Source: Didymodactylos carnosus | Taxonomy: Eukaryota > Rotifera > Eurotatoria > Philodinida > Philodinidae | Direction: 5' to 3' | Assembly: GCA_905250885.1 (NCBI GenBank) | Contig: CAJNOQ010000073.1 | Location: 1 to 64,000, forward strand | DNA: 64,000 bases | Shown: positions 11,245 through 24,300 of the stretch, piece after piece | How positions within the stretch are numbered: the stretch's first letter is position 1 | How the letters are laid out: every line of letters begins with the position of its first letter | Translations under genes and position numbers: made by a program | Notes under the pieces: generated by a model | The model's database searches: none | The model's input: the letters and a program-made list of their open reading frames with translations, nothing else | Told to the model about the DNA's origin: nothing

Positions 11245-13728
11245 ATGTCGGATGCACCAGATGTCAATGATGTTGTTATTCCATTTGATTTTCCATTTGC
11301 AATATTAGGTGGGTAATTCATTTCTTAGTCTATGCATCACCTGAAAGAGAAAAGATCGGGGAAGATGAGAGAAAAGTAAAAGCCAGCTACTGAGGAGCAG
11401 ATTTTGTATTGGTATTGTATTTGCGGTTATCCTTTGCAAATTTCTACTCAAACAGATGTGTATTGGAAGAAATAGATGTTTTTGTCTTCAGATGTTAAAT
11501 AAAAAAGAGGTTGGATTACTTGTACAGTTTTATTATATCGATCTATTTACATTACAGCAGACTATAAGAACGAATTGGTGCGTGAATAAACTGCATAGGG
11601 GAGTAATTAAAAGGGAAATCTGTAATTTTTTCTGTGGTAGAGTGAGCGCTAAATTGAACTTATTCCCATGAAAAAACCTACAGACTAAGAAATTATTAGC
11701 TGCGCGCTGACAAATGAACCGCTTAAGTACAATGAAGTCAGATTCATGCTCGTGAGTGACAGATGGTTAAGTCCACGTCACGATTTGTACTCAATTCGCA
11801 TTTTTTTATGACTTAGACTACTTAGACTTGAAGCAAAAGAGATCATAATCTTGAAAAAACCTTTAAGTCGGTCAGATAGAACTTTGCATTATTATGCATG
11901 TGCTTCTTGTATTTTTTATAGCAGAAAGACAAAGGAAGAGAAAAATTTGAGATTATTCTGGGAAGAACAGTTTTAAATTCACTGTTCAGTTTTAAATGTG
12001 AATCGGAAAAAGTGATGCCTAGTCATCTCTGCGTGAGTGACAACAAGCGAAGTGATTGGGATAGTTCGAACGTGTGAAAGCAAAGCCATCTTTCATAGTC
12101 GTATAAGAAAGAACTACTTGTTGCGGCCAGCTTTTTGATCAAAAAGGAACAAATCACTTTCTTAAAACGAAAATTTGGACTTTATTTCTACTATTTAGAA
12201 CATCAGTATCATTCTGATCCAATGAAAAAAGATGTGTTTGCATTGGCCGACGGTCAAATATGTTACGGTCCACTATCACTGTTCGAATATAATAACCATC
12301 AAGAAAATAAAAGAATGTTCGTATTTCTTTTATTTCTGATATTTACCTATTATTTTATGTTTCTTCTAGTGGTTATGAGAATGTGAAAATGATCGACGAA
12401 CCATTGAAATGCAAGGTGAGATTGCAGTTTTGTATTGAATTTCAGAGTATTATATTGGTTTCTGGTAAAAATTAGAGTTATATTGAACAATATAAGTAAT
12501 TATTTCGTGAGGAGAGTTAATAGTCAAAAACAGCAGACTACATTATTTTCTTTTGCCCCTTGCTTTAAGGATTAGTTCTTCTCTAGGAATATTTTATTGT
12601 TGATAATCCAACAATGAAAGATGTTGATGTTATCGAAATAAATTCGAAAAATGGACCCATTTATATAAAAGAAATGCCCTTTGAAACGCAAATGATGACG
12701 TCAGATATTAGCCTAGAAACACCGAAAATTGAATATATTGATGAGCAATTACAAACTAGTCAAATGACGACACCGCTGCCAGCACCAGGTACGTCATTTA
12801 AGATAACCGATAAAAGTCTCTAATTGTCTGTTCGTTTTTCAGGTCGTGTTACAGAATTATTCAAAAACTTTGAAAACCGACTTATTCATGAAATTCAAGA
12901 GGTTAAATCAATGGTAGGATTAGTTTTTGTCTTTTTTCATTCTAGTTTTGACGTAGTTTGAATCAACTTTTGTTTCAGATGATGTCTGAGCAACGAACAC
13001 GTCGATCGTTCTCAACAGGTATGTTCAAACAAAATTTTCTGCAGTAATTTTAACTATAGATCACTTGTTTATATTGGTCAGCAGAGCTCGTGCAACCCAC
13101 TCATAGTAATCGAAGAGTATTTTTGTTACTTTTTCTGTGACTAGTCCTCAGATTTATTTCGTTTTGAGGGTACAGAAACAACGCCATTGTTCATGAATTC
13201 TAGTGCTTGGTAGAATCCCATCTTCACTCTCAATAGTTTCTGGACCTTTAGCACTGTTGTTTTTATTTCATGCTAGACTCAAAGGAAATGCAGCTACAGA
13301 ATAAAAAATGTTCAAATACAGATCTAATTTCTCGTTCGCGTTCTCGTCCTAATTTTCGATCGGGTTCAATGTCCGACAATGAGATGAGAAGTGGGGGTGA
13401 TTCAACGCCGTTGAAATCAAGTACTTACAATTATCATTTGAGTCGAAAGCAGCCATCAGTTGCTTTGCCACAATCAGCTGTTGTAAAACGTGTTACCGGT
13501 CAACATCTTCATTTATTAACACCGTTACGCAGTGCTCTTCAACCATCTAAAAAAATGCCTCAGAAAGCAACTCGTACCACTGGTACTGGTTTAACAACAC
13601 CGTTACATACTGTTCACTCAACAACACCTGCTACTCGAAAAGGGATCAAATCATCCGGTTATGGTCAACAACAACAACCAGCTACAATAGCTAGTTTTAG
13701 ACGAATAACACCATTAACACGAAAATGA
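11245..13728 (+). CDS. Unrecognised seven-exon protein with basic, Thr-Pro-rich tail
   Basis: Exons: 11245-11308, 12199-12316, 12370-12415, 12587-12788, 12843-12913, 12979-13018 and 13277-13728. The join is in frame and gives 330 residues from MSDAPDVNDVV. The first intron is about 890 bp, the rest about 50-260 bp. Residues 1-85 look folded (LEHQYHSDP, DGQICYGPL). Residues 85-165 are acidic with many Thr/Met. A short amphipathic helix (LFKNFENRLIHEIQEVKSMM) may be a coiled coil. The last 150 residues, all in exon 7, are Ser/Arg/Lys-rich with repeated T-P-L/T-P-A and end ITPLTRK. These are minimal proline-directed kinase sites, which could suggest a cell-cycle or cytoskeletal role; that is inference only. 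I do not recognise the family. Poly(A) signals follow at 13861 and 13889. Confidence 0.75.
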
Positions 13729-13860
13729 TAAACATATTCGATAAAAATGATATTTTCTCTGATATACCTTCTGAGTTGTATTATGTACATTTATATAGAC
13801 TATATTAGTCAATGTTACCATTTTTTGTATGAAGAAATGATATTTTTTTGTGTGTTGTGA

Positions 13861-13894
13861 AATAAAATTTATTTATAGATTTGTAGAAAATAAA
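13861..13894 (+). terminator. Two poly(A) signals of the 11.2-13.7 kb gene
   Basis: AATAAA occurs at 13861-13866 and again at 13889-13894, about 130-165 bp after the stop codon at 13726-13728 on the same strand. This is a normal distance for a 3' end. Either or both could be used. Confidence 0.55.
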
Positions 13895-14074
13895 GTTAGA
13901 AGTGTGTTGATTTGAGGAAATCGATGTTGTTTTGACTTCTTTAGCAAGACTATCTGAAAAAGCTACAGTTCGGTTATTACTCGCTAATATACAAGAGAAA
14001 AGTATTTAGTGAGATTCGTTTTTTTTAAAAATCATGTGCAAGATCGAGAGCATTGTATAAGGAAGATGTTTAGT

Positions 14075-14342
14075 ATCCCATGAAATAATTTAAAGTGGCT
14101 AACGATCGTTAGAATTCGTTAAATATGAAAATAATTATATATTTCATATCTAACACATTTAAACAGGTTAAATTCCCAAACTTAACGTGATCAAACGTGA
14201 TTTCGAAAAAGAAACGATGAAAACTGCGTTCATACTCGTTTTACTTCTAAATTTAACGCGTTAGAGAAGTGAATTAACCCGTTAAATGTTTCATATTTAA
14301 CGCCTAACAATCGTTCGCCGTTTCAAATTATTTCATGGAATT
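14075..14342. repeat. MITE-like inverted repeat, about 270 bp
   Basis: The left end ATCCCATGAAATAATTT is matched by the complement of the right end (AAATTATTTCATGGAAT). Pairing continues imperfectly through TTCGTTAAATATGAAA and TTTCATATTTAACGCC. The arms are about 60-100 bp with scattered mismatches and include the small palindrome TAACGATCGTTA. It lies between the tail-to-tail 3' ends of the gene ending at 13728 and the GPCR ending at 14480. Confidence 0.65.
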
Positions 14343-14479
14343 ACACAATGGAGCTGATTCTTTTTCTATTGTTTTATTTTAATCCTTATTGTATGTTTTG
14401 TACTTTAATTAGCACTGCTTATTTTCAAAAAATAAAATTTATTAAGCACTTTTAACAAGAACGTAAATTAATCGTTTTA

Positions 14480-17400
14480 TTAAATTTCATTTTCATATGA
14501 ACTACCTATTTTTGTGAATAAATCAATTTGTGTTAGTTCATCATTAACATGGATGTTATTATTTGCTGGTACAGTAGTTACAGATTGTTTTTTTTCGATA
14601 TTGTTTGGTGCTAATCTTAAAAACGAACGATGTCGATGTTCCTCATCATGACATCTACATCCCAATAGTTGACAATTAATACATCTAATTAGCTTTAATA
14701 ATTCATCTCGAAATACACTACCGGTTAATGTATAAATATAAAAATGGATGGCATGATTTAATTGACCTAACGTTATAAATATGGCTGTTATCAATGGTTC
14801 GATACCTTTTTGTGGATTTAATAGTGATGTTGATGGGGATGAACGAAATGCACGAACAGTATCATTAATTTCGGTGGGTAATGTTAAGACTAGAAATGCT
14901 AGAAAAAGAAAAAAATAGTAACAATTGATGATTGAAGTTCAATATTGAGAAACAGACTTGAGCTAGACAGTATTCTTTGACTAATAATTTTATAAAAAAT
15001 GAGTCTTTCACTGAGCAAGAATTGTTGTTGTTTTTTCCATACAAAACATTTATTTTCATCTCGATACTTACCTAATGCACTACCCAACAACATAATTGTT
15101 AATTGTCGATCTTTTTCGTGTCGTTTTCGAAATTTATTTTTATTCATTAATGTTGATGTTATTATTGTTGTGATAGAGCGTCTTGATTCTAATACACGAA
15201 TAATAATTAATATATTACAGACAACCATAATTGAAAAGGGAATAACAACAGCTCGTAAAATATCTAATGAATCGTAAATTTCATAAAAACGACGATAGGT
15301 AAATGGTGGTGATAATGGTGTATTAGAGATGGCGGTAGTACTAGCGTTTGTTATATTCAAGCTTGCTGTTGTTTCGATTGCTATCGACGTTTTATTAATA
15401 TTTGTTGCTATTTCTTCATTTTTTTCAGAGAATATAGGTGCCAAAGATGAAAAATCAAAAAAACTTTTGTCAGTTGCTGTACAACCAGATTGACCATTTG
15501 ATGAATGAACAATTTCAAAGCCAAATAACAAATGAACGTTAATTAAAAATAATAATAAACCTAGAAGAATGAAGAGAATTACAGTGACATGTTGGTTCTG
15601 CCATTTTGAATACAGATATTGTAGACAGCTGCTGGATTCAACATGGTTTTCACTCTATACACTCTAGAAAAAATCCACCTTAAAATAAGACTGATGAGTT
15701 GATTAGAAATCAGTCGAATGCATTCGTCTTAAAGACGTTTTCATCCGGTTTTAGGATCTGATAATTTTTTGCTATAAATGCAGGTAATGACATCGATGAA
15801 AGAAACCGTTATTTGCTACTTAATAATCTTATGCTTTCGAATGATAATGATAATATGAAACGCACAAAATCGATTTATACGATCGAATTGATTGTAACAA
15901 ATCGTACATATATGTGAGCAATTGTAGTTAATATTTAGATTATACCAGAACTATTTTAAAACACCCGTTAGGATATTGAGATAATATATACAAAAAGATT
16001 TTTTATTAGCAAATCTAGGATAGGTCAACCTCTTCAAGCCAAATCTAGGGTAGGCTCAAGTCTACCGTAGCCTACAGGCTTGGCCGCCTATGGCTGAGGC
16101 TCGAGCATACCCAAACTTCGTGGCTCCGCCGCCTATGCTTTAACATACTTTTAAACAAGAACTTGATCTAAATTCATAGTACCTACAATCAAACATGGTG
16201 AAGAAAGTCTGATGGTATAGCGTTGTTTATAGAGTTGTTTAAAAGTGGATGTTGGAAATTTATTTTTTTCTAGTGGATGGATACATTTTATTATTGTGTA
16301 TTGTAATTGAATTAGAATCGGACACAAATTCAATTTAGTTAAAAACTGGCACTTCAGTTATTATGGTTAAAAATTGGTTGAAGGAAAAGAAGATAAAAAA
16401 GTTACGGCTAGGTCAAGTAACTCTGCAAGTGCAATGTCCTTCCGTACCGTTTTTTCTGCATTTTTGTTACTTTCATAGTTTTCGAACGAAAGTAGATCCA
16501 GAACTCTGCAACGTCGTAAAGTGAAGAGAAAAGTGTATTGGACATTTTGAAATGTTTCCACACTGTACATGATCTTTCGCTCAAAAGCTGAGATAAAAAT
16601 ACAAACACCTGCTTTTTTGGATAAGTTTTGAAAAGTAGGTGTTTGTATTTTTATCTCAGCTTTTGAGCGAAAGATCATGTACAGTGTGGAAACATTTCAA
16701 AATGTCCAATACACTTTTGTCTTCACTTTAGGACGTTGCAGAGCTCTGGATCTACTTTCGTTCGAAAACTATGAAAGTAACAAAAATGCAGAAAAAACGG
16801 TACGGAAGGACATTGCACTTGCAGAGTTACTTGACCAAGCCGTAAGGTGAAGCTATGGTAAGCTGGAGACAAGAAGAATGAAACATTATCGACCAAAAAA
16901 TAAAGATGATTTGAAAATGAATTTTCTCAATGAGAAACAATATTGGTAATAGAAAACTTATTCATTTCAGTTCCTAATCGTATAAGAGAGTATCCTACGC
17001 GATAAAGAAAGGGTGCTGACTAAATAGAATAAAAAAAAATTTTCTTTCGTTTTGATATTAGCTATTTTTTGATCTAATAAAACTAGTGAATCTTCATATT
17101 TTTGAGACAATTTTATCGTTTGCTTTGAAAATTGACTCGTACAGAGAAGAGCTACGCACAATGATAAAGACTGAAGTTCTCTATGACACGTACAGCCACG
17201 ATATCACATTCAACAAGTAAAAGATATGTGCGCTTTCTAATCAGTTTTTTTTTTTAATCATAATAATTGTTCTGCTTCATTATTTACTGTTCTCTAAGTA
17301 CCGATTCTCCCATAATCTTATAACAACAGTGTCAATGTTTTTTACCTACCTAAAAAAATAATAATATAAATGGCTACTTTTGCTCTACAAAATAGTTTTG

Positions 17401-17899
17401 CTTTTAATGGACATTGTATACTAACAGCACGATCAATACTAGCCACAGCTAATAAATAATTTGAATAATCCGATGTAAAATAAACCATAAATGTATTTAA
17501 TTTACATATGACTAATGATTTAGCTGTTATAGTTAAACTATAAGATGGTAAAACAGTATCGATTAATGAAAATGATAAATATAATAAATCTGTAACAGCT
17601 AAAGCAAGAAAATAAATAGCACATGATCGTCGTCGTAATACTTTTCGACTAAATACAATTACACTTAAACCATTACCAATCATACCAATAACAAAAAATG
17701 CTGTACAAACATATTTATAAATAATTATTTCTGTTATATAACGATAAATTTCATCGGATGATGATACGGGACTTTTTGTTGTTTGTAACGTTGAATCATT
17801 TATAGTTGTTGTTAGATTAGTAAATAATGTTGACTGTGTTAATGTTAAATATGTTTCATCCAACAAAAACGATTTTGGTAGTGGTGATAAATCATTCAT
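14480..17899 (-). CDS. Class A (peptide-receptor-like) GPCR, three exons
   Basis: Exons: 17350-17899, 15072-15560 and 14480-14898. The in-frame join gives 485 residues. The N-terminus (about 60 residues) has N-glycosylation sites at N28 and N34. TM1 carries G-N (N76), TM2 LAxTD (D104), and TM3 starts with C132 and ends D156-R157-A158 where E/DRY is usual. TM4 is made across intron 1. The second extracellular loop is very long (about 85 residues, several N-x-S/T sites). TM5 has the VIPFS Pro and a basic third loop follows. TM6 is split by intron 2 and holds L-P. TM7 ends HAIHFYIYTLTG, in place of NPxxY, followed by a Cys cluster (CINCQLLGCRC) suited to palmitoylation. The pattern is closest to FMRFamide/peptide-type receptors; the ligand cannot be inferred. 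Intron 1 is about 1.8 kb and contains a long hairpin. Confidence 0.85.
16402..16845. repeat. Near-perfect 444-bp hairpin element in GPCR intron 1
   Basis: The ends TTACGGCTAGGTCAAGTAAC and GTTACTTGACCAAGCCGTAA face each other. The arms are about 215 bp each, with only a few differences (for example AGAGAAAAG versus TTTTGTCT-side changes), and meet at a loop of about 15 nt around GGATAAGTTTT. No coding capacity of its own is evident and no clear target duplication. Because it lies in an intron, the GPCR pre-mRNA would carry a long, almost fully paired stem. Confidence 0.85.
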
Positions 17900-19815
17900 A
17901 ATGAAAACATGAAGTCATTGCCTAAAACAATGTAAATGAATACTTGTTAATAGACAAAAAACAGACATTTATTATTGTCATTACATATAAAAGGATTAAA
18001 TACGATCTTCTTTTTTTTTTTTGTTAGAATTTCTTTTGTAAAAATAAAATTAATTTTCTTCGACTATTTTCTGAGATATCAAAAGCAAAATAATTGATAA
18101 TTCAATGAGTTAAAAAAAGGTTTTATAATGTTGTTCTATCCTTTAGGCATATTTCTTCTCTCCCACTTTATTTACAAATTAAATATTGTATCTTTGTAAA
18201 CGTACATAGTTAATTTCAAATTAAAATCAAACTTGACAATACTTGTAGATATAGAATAAAAAAAAAAAAAGTAAAAAGGAAATAAAGAAGGAAAAAATAG
18301 TTAATCAAAAATTGTTTTCAATAATTTACAGTTATTGTCTTAAAAAATATTAGCCAAATTTCTTCTTTTTTTTTTTTTCATCTTCTTGTTCGACACAGGA
18401 GAATAAAACACATTTTCCGAAATATTGGCTATATGCTATGCTGTATATGTGTGCGCAATAAAAACAAAAGAGATCTAATAATAATCGGTAATAATAAAGT
18501 CTATTTATTTTTCTCTATGTGTACGTGTATGTTTTAATAATGGAATTTATGATAAAGAGAGAGAGAGAGAAAGAGAGAGCGAAACAGACAGGAAACGGAT
18601 ATGAGTGAGCGAAAAAAACAGACATATAAAGTTGAACCTGTTTTTTAATGCTGCGATAATAGTACTTAACGTGTGGACACCGTTCTAGAGATGATGGAGA
18701 CAATATTTTTAAAATCATAAGAGAGCAGTTAAAATAAGTTGTTGACGACACCGAGTGGCTTATTGTTAATAACACTAAAGAATAAATGAGAATAACATTT
18801 ACTACTATGTAAATTTAAAACTCATAGGAGAAGAAATGTGACAGTACATTTAGTGCTAATTATATACAAAAAAACAATATATTTTGTGCTCTTAACAACA
18901 AATACTAATTAACTCACTGTAACTGTCTATGTTGATAAACAGACAGCAACAGTCTCACTTTCACCTGTTTTTTTTTCTTTTTAACCAAACATTTGATAAT
19001 GATAAGTAAAATTGAAACAAAAAGTGTTGTCTGATGTTTGAAACCGATTCGTAAAATTAAAGATTATCACAAGTATCATACAATGTCTTAAAATTTTGAA
19101 TATTGTCTGTAAGAGTATTAGGTCGTTTCATTTTCAAAATTTTCATCTGCGAAGTTTTTATGTGTAAGTTCGCAAATACAAATAAGTCAATCTATTTCTT
19201 GTATGCATTGACAAACTCTATCAACACGGTCATCTCTGTGTTATGTCAGTTATAGTAGCATTTCACGTTATCATCTAGACATAAACATAATAATTCTGTC
19301 TTATAATTTAACGTACCTTGCGATTGATACAATTTTATGTATTATGCAAAATATAAACTGAAATATAATAGATTATGATAAAATATTTATTTTTCCTAGA
19401 AAAAATTATTTATATATTTAACTTTTTATCAAGTTTCATATTCACATGTAGTGTGTGTTTGCTCTCGCGCCTAGATATGTGTTATTAGATAGAATATAGC
19501 TAACAGATCGTGATAAAGAAGAAAAATGGAAAAAGAAAAAGATATAGCTATTTGTCCCCTCCCCCCTTGGAGATAACATAATTGATCAGAATCGTTTCTA
19601 TATAGATAGGGAAACAATTAATGTTTTTGTTTATTTCCTTTTCACTTTATATACGTGATAGTTCCACTTTTATAAATATTATACGTGATTTGTTTTTAAA
19701 ACTAAGAATGAGTGTTTGTTTTATTATTATACTGAAATCTTCCGATATTTCGAAAATAAATTAAATCATTATGATATTACTCTATCGTATTTGTACAGTT
19801 CAACAAAAAAATAAA

Positions 19816-20081
19816 GTTCATACAGAGTGATGGAAAAGTGCTTTTTCGTATTTAGCACATTCGATAACCCAGAGAATTTTCTATTTTTTTGCAAGACATA
19901 CTGCTAAAAGTCTAAGAAGAATTTTGAAATTAATATTTCCCATAGGAATTTTCTTTCGTCATTTTCTCCGAAAAATTTTCCTAAACTCTTAACAAATACA
20001 TCTCGCTAAAAATAAAAAAATCTTCTAGGTTATCGAGTGTGCTGGATACGAAAAAGCACTTTTCAGCAACTTTGTATGAAC
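19816..20081. repeat. Foldback repeat, 266 bp (family also at 560-700)
   Basis: The left arm starts GTTCATACAGAG and contains AAAAGTGCTTTTTCGTATTT, AGCACATTCGATAACCC and AGAAAATTTT. The right arm is its imperfect complement ending GTATGAAC. Arms are about 100 bp. A diverged copy of the right half occurs at 560-700, so this is a dispersed family in this genome. Confidence 0.75.
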
Positions 20082-20204
20082 CTTATTAATTTTTTTCACG
20101 TTAACATGTTTCTATGTTTTAGAAGAGTGAGATTAAAGTTGCTGTATATGATAGGTGATTATAAAACATTATATTTTGACACTCATTCCGAGTGGACACC
20201 ATTT

Positions 20205-20223
20205 TCTCTCTCTCTCTCTCTCT
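20205..20223 (+). repeat. (TC)n microsatellite
   Basis: About nine uninterrupted TC units in a gene-free region. Confidence 0.8.
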
Positions 20224-20435
20224 TGCTCTCTAATTATTATCCATTTCAGATACTATTATAGAAGGGAAAGCCCTTTCCCTCTTCATTATGATTTATTTTG
20301 TTCAACATCGACATGTACGAATATATATATACAATACAAGAATTTATCATTTAAATAATGATTTCAATAATAAAAAGACAAAATAAAGAGAAAACGGAAA
20401 AATTGTTGTTCATGTAAAATAATAAGCTTGCCGTC

Positions 20436-20465
20436 TTCTCTCTCTCTCTCTCTCTATATATATAT
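20436..20465 (+). repeat. (TC)n-(TA)n compound microsatellite
   Basis: A TC run of about 20 bases passes directly into a TA run of about 10 bases. Confidence 0.8.
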
Positions 20466-21126
20466 TGTTAACGAGCTATTTAACTAGATTGTTCTAAAAG
20501 GGGAAGCACATGTTTCCCTATAAGAGAAAACGATGTGTTGAAATCGTTAAATAAAATTACTTTGTCTTCTTTTTTTGTCGTTGAATATTTATGTTATATA
20601 TGTATCTATTGTGTCGCTTTCATTCGTTACTTTATTTTCTAATCGAACAACATTAAGATTAAATTCAGTTGTGAATACACGAAAATGGTTGATTTCTTTC
20701 TTTTAAGTAGTAAGTTATATAACTAAATAACAACTGAAATAAAATTAACAAATTTTTAAAGTAAAATCGAATTTAATCGCATAATAAATAACATATTTTT
20801 GATAAATTTATATCTAATCTTTAATGAGATGAGACTAGAAGCAGCTGACGATATTTTGTGCCCACCGTTCTCCCGTGTCGAGATTTCATGTTTTTTTACT
20901 TTCTGTATAGTAAAAACTAATGTTTTTATCGAGATTTTGTTTTTCACTCTCTATGAGGCGTTGAGCAACCACAATGTTTTCACAGATAGATCTGAGTACT
21001 GGGTAGCGGTACCAAAAGTTTTAGCCCGCTCTACTCTCTAAAGATCTTGAGCGATCGCATTTGTTTTCACATAAACATACAACACAAAATAGATCTGACA
21101 GTTCCACTAATGAATATGATAGCTAA

Positions 21127-21386
21127 TAGAGCTCCGTATGGACTCAAAATTCTGAGTCCAGTCCAATCCGAGTCCATGAAAAACAGTTTTTTTAGTCCAT
21201 GGACTCTACACAAGTGGTCCAGTTCACAATAGAAAAATAACATGTTTTTTACTGATTATTCTTCGATTCAAGTGAATCCAAAACTATTTCTCGAGTCCAG
21301 ACCAGTCTACGATCTTGAATGTCTGAGTCCAGTCCGAGTCCATGCGGATTGGACTATGGACTCAGTCCAGTCCATACGGAGCTCTG
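21127..21386. mobile_element. hAT-like MITE with 8-bp target duplication
   Basis: The terminal repeats are TAGAGCTCCGTATGGACT on the left and the complement of CAGAGCTCCGTATGGACT on the right; 17 of 18 bases match, differing only at the first. The 8-bp ATAGCTAA directly flanks both ends (21119-21126 and 21387-21394). Many GGACT/AGTCC words fill the subterminal regions, as expected for transposase binding sites. An 8-bp duplication plus CAGAG termini are typical of hAT elements. At 260 bp it is non-autonomous. Confidence 0.85.
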
Positions 21387-21394
21387 ATAGCTAA

Positions 21395-24300
21395 CAAAGA
21401 AGTGTCCGTAGCAGATAGCTTGTTGACACTAACTACAACTGATGAAGAAGGAGGAATTACGGTTTTTGTGAGGACATGAGCTTTCATCGAGAGTAAAACA
21501 GACTTGATGAAAACTTTAGAATTAGCCGTAATACTGATAGACATAGTCGCTGCCAAACCAGGCAGTGATAAGGTGACGAAGCATTCCAAAAGGAAGAGAC
21601 TTTGAGAAGGCATGTCCGCCCATATCTCTCATTAGTTGAACGAAGGACTTACTCAATTAGTAATATTTTTAGAACAATGATACTATAGGAAATTTGGAAA
21701 CAGAAAATTGCTGATTTATATTTTAATCCTCCGACTTCTTACCATAACATTTTTTAACGTTAATGTTTAGTGATGCATGAAGTATCCATAATACTCAATA
21801 GTATAAGATAGGGTTTCTCGCTTACGAAAAACTCTCCAAAATGAACCCCACTGTTCGTAGTTTTACGTCACTGTTTCAATGAGAGATTGTAAAATTTTGC
21901 TAGTTTCCCAATATAATTAAAAGAAAAATAAAAGTATTAGATCTAGATATCTTCTTATATCTTTGACTTTTGCTTTAGTTTGAAAGGCGATTTTTTTTAT
22001 CATTGATGATTTTCGTCAGTGACAATTTCTTATATCTCTGAGCGAAAATATAAAGATCTCTCAAGTGCCTAATCTAATCTGTCCTTTACCATTAATAGAT
22101 TTTTAATGTTTTCATTTCTCTTATATAGATAGTATATCTATTCCTTTTGTTCTCATTACTATTATTACCTGCAATAACAACAAAAACAAAATAAAATGTC
22201 ATTATGAAGGTTATTGTCTCTAGAGAAGAATACAGGAGAAGACGAAAACATCCTTATACAACAGATAACAATAGAAATTTTTTTATGATTATCATCTTAG
22301 CTATCATCCACTAACGACTAAAACAACTATGCTAAAGAAAAATCTCCATAGATTATAATTAATGTATTTAAGTAGATTGATTTTGTTTTGGACAGGATGT
22401 ATATCTATACATTAAAGATCATTTTATTACAACTAACTGAAAAGTGATATACTGTATATCATTCGAGTATGTTTATTAAGAATACATCTTCAAATGAAAC
22501 AGAACAGATATTATACACAAACAGAACAAACATATGAAGAATAAATAAAGAGTTTTTCACTATGCACTTTTCGACGTATGATTTGTTTTTATCATACACT
22601 TCATGATTACCTCAAAAGTATTCTAAGAACTGTTAATCATGAAAATAAATATTTTTCACCCAATTGTTGTTTATTTATACACTTAATCATGTGATCTCTA
22701 TATTGAGACTTTATTTACATAAATAATCTTATTTTTTCTAAAATACAGAGGATGAAAAATGTCATATTTTTCTTGTCGTCTTATACTTGACATAATTGAC
22801 CAGATATTAGAATCTGATTGTACAAAATGCTTATTATGTTTAACTCCAAATCGAACTGATTGAAAATCATTAATTATTCGATTTACTTTCAACAGATTTA
22901 TCCTACCTGTTTACTTCTGAAAATGAATATATGCACCAATAGTATGAGATGGTACTCCAAAGAATGTTTTTTTTCCATCAAAATAAATTTCTAGCTTAAG
23001 GGTGCAATACAAGGCTTGACACAGTCATCTAAGTGCTTACAGAGATGATCAAAGATAAAATTTCATATGTAAATCATCAGCCTAATTCTTGCCTATCAGC
23101 TGAGAATGATCAAATGTATTATGGAGACGATTATGATTGTCGATTCAACAACAATCACAACAAAAATGTTAATGTTTTTAATTGATTGTGACAGCAGTAT
23201 TAGAATGAAGTCCATTGTTTCATGAAAGTTGATATCCTAAGTACAAGATAAAAATTGAACTATATTAAATAATATTTTCTTTCAAGAAAGAAGTCTTATA
23301 GTTATTTTCCCGAAGTCAAGACGACACAAATGATCGATAAATAATAACGGATTAACTTCTTTCTTTTCTCTCTCTCTCTTTCTCTCTTATACAAAGCCAA
23401 GAAAAACGTGCCTGTTTAAACTTCCTCTATACAGGCAGATTCCTCTCGCTCTTTTGTCACAATACAACCATAAAACAGGAATACGACGAGGAGGGAAACG
23501 ATGACGGAAAATCATTTACAAAAATAACATATATTATGCTGTTAGATATTAAATCAAGGAGACTAAAACTATCCACTATGAATACATTCATTAATCTCAG
23601 ATAATAAGTTTTCCATCAAATAAGCGATCAAGAAAAAACTAATTCTAGAAAAGAAGGACAAAAGTTAGAAAATATCAGTATAATGAATATAGATACAAAA
23701 GGTTTCAAAAAACAAATAGATCATCTCTGTTTAACACTCTCATTATTTTTGTTTCCATCTTTCATCAGAAAGAGAAGAAAGTAACCATCTGGGGACTTGG
23801 ATATTTCTTATGTTAGTGTTACGATTGGCGTTATTATTATTATCAGTAAAGATGGCAAACCTATTCATCATTCTCTTTTTTCGTCTTTTGATTTAATAAA
23901 TCTATGAACATTTTAACAAAGAACAACTTGAAATGAAGATTGGATTGTTTCGTATATGAACAAAATAAATGGCCAGCATATATTCTATTTCATTCATAAC
24001 TCTCTTCATATATATACACGCAAACATCCATCAATTTTAACCCTTCTTTTCTATCAACTTAAAATAAAATACCATTTTCGAGAACTTTTTTATTGTCTGT
24101 ATATTAAATTATTTTCATAGAGAGAAAAAAAATTTATGTAGACTTTGTTGAAGAACTGTGTTTTCTCAAAAACGCGAGATACGCTCACATGTCACATGTT
24201 TATTGAACAAATATCTCAACATCAGGTTGACTAAGTTTTCTACCAGTTGTATTTCTCAATTTTACCACGATATCGTATGTTTGGAATTTGATCTTTAGAT

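Larger units (their letters stand above)
17900..21118. other. Gene-free, low-complexity region
   Basis: Upstream of the GPCR start. AT-rich with GA- and CT-rich runs (for example about 18560-18600) and one foldback repeat (19816-20081). Open frames are short and featureless. I see no exon with credible splice sites. Confidence 0.5.

Noticed and set aside
16151-16333. Minus frame in GPCR intron 1 (LIQLQYTIIKCIHPLEKN...) as an extra exon
   Set aside because: It looks vaguely protein-like and has a GTAGGT donor, but exons 1 and 2 already join in frame across TM4 and including it breaks the receptor.
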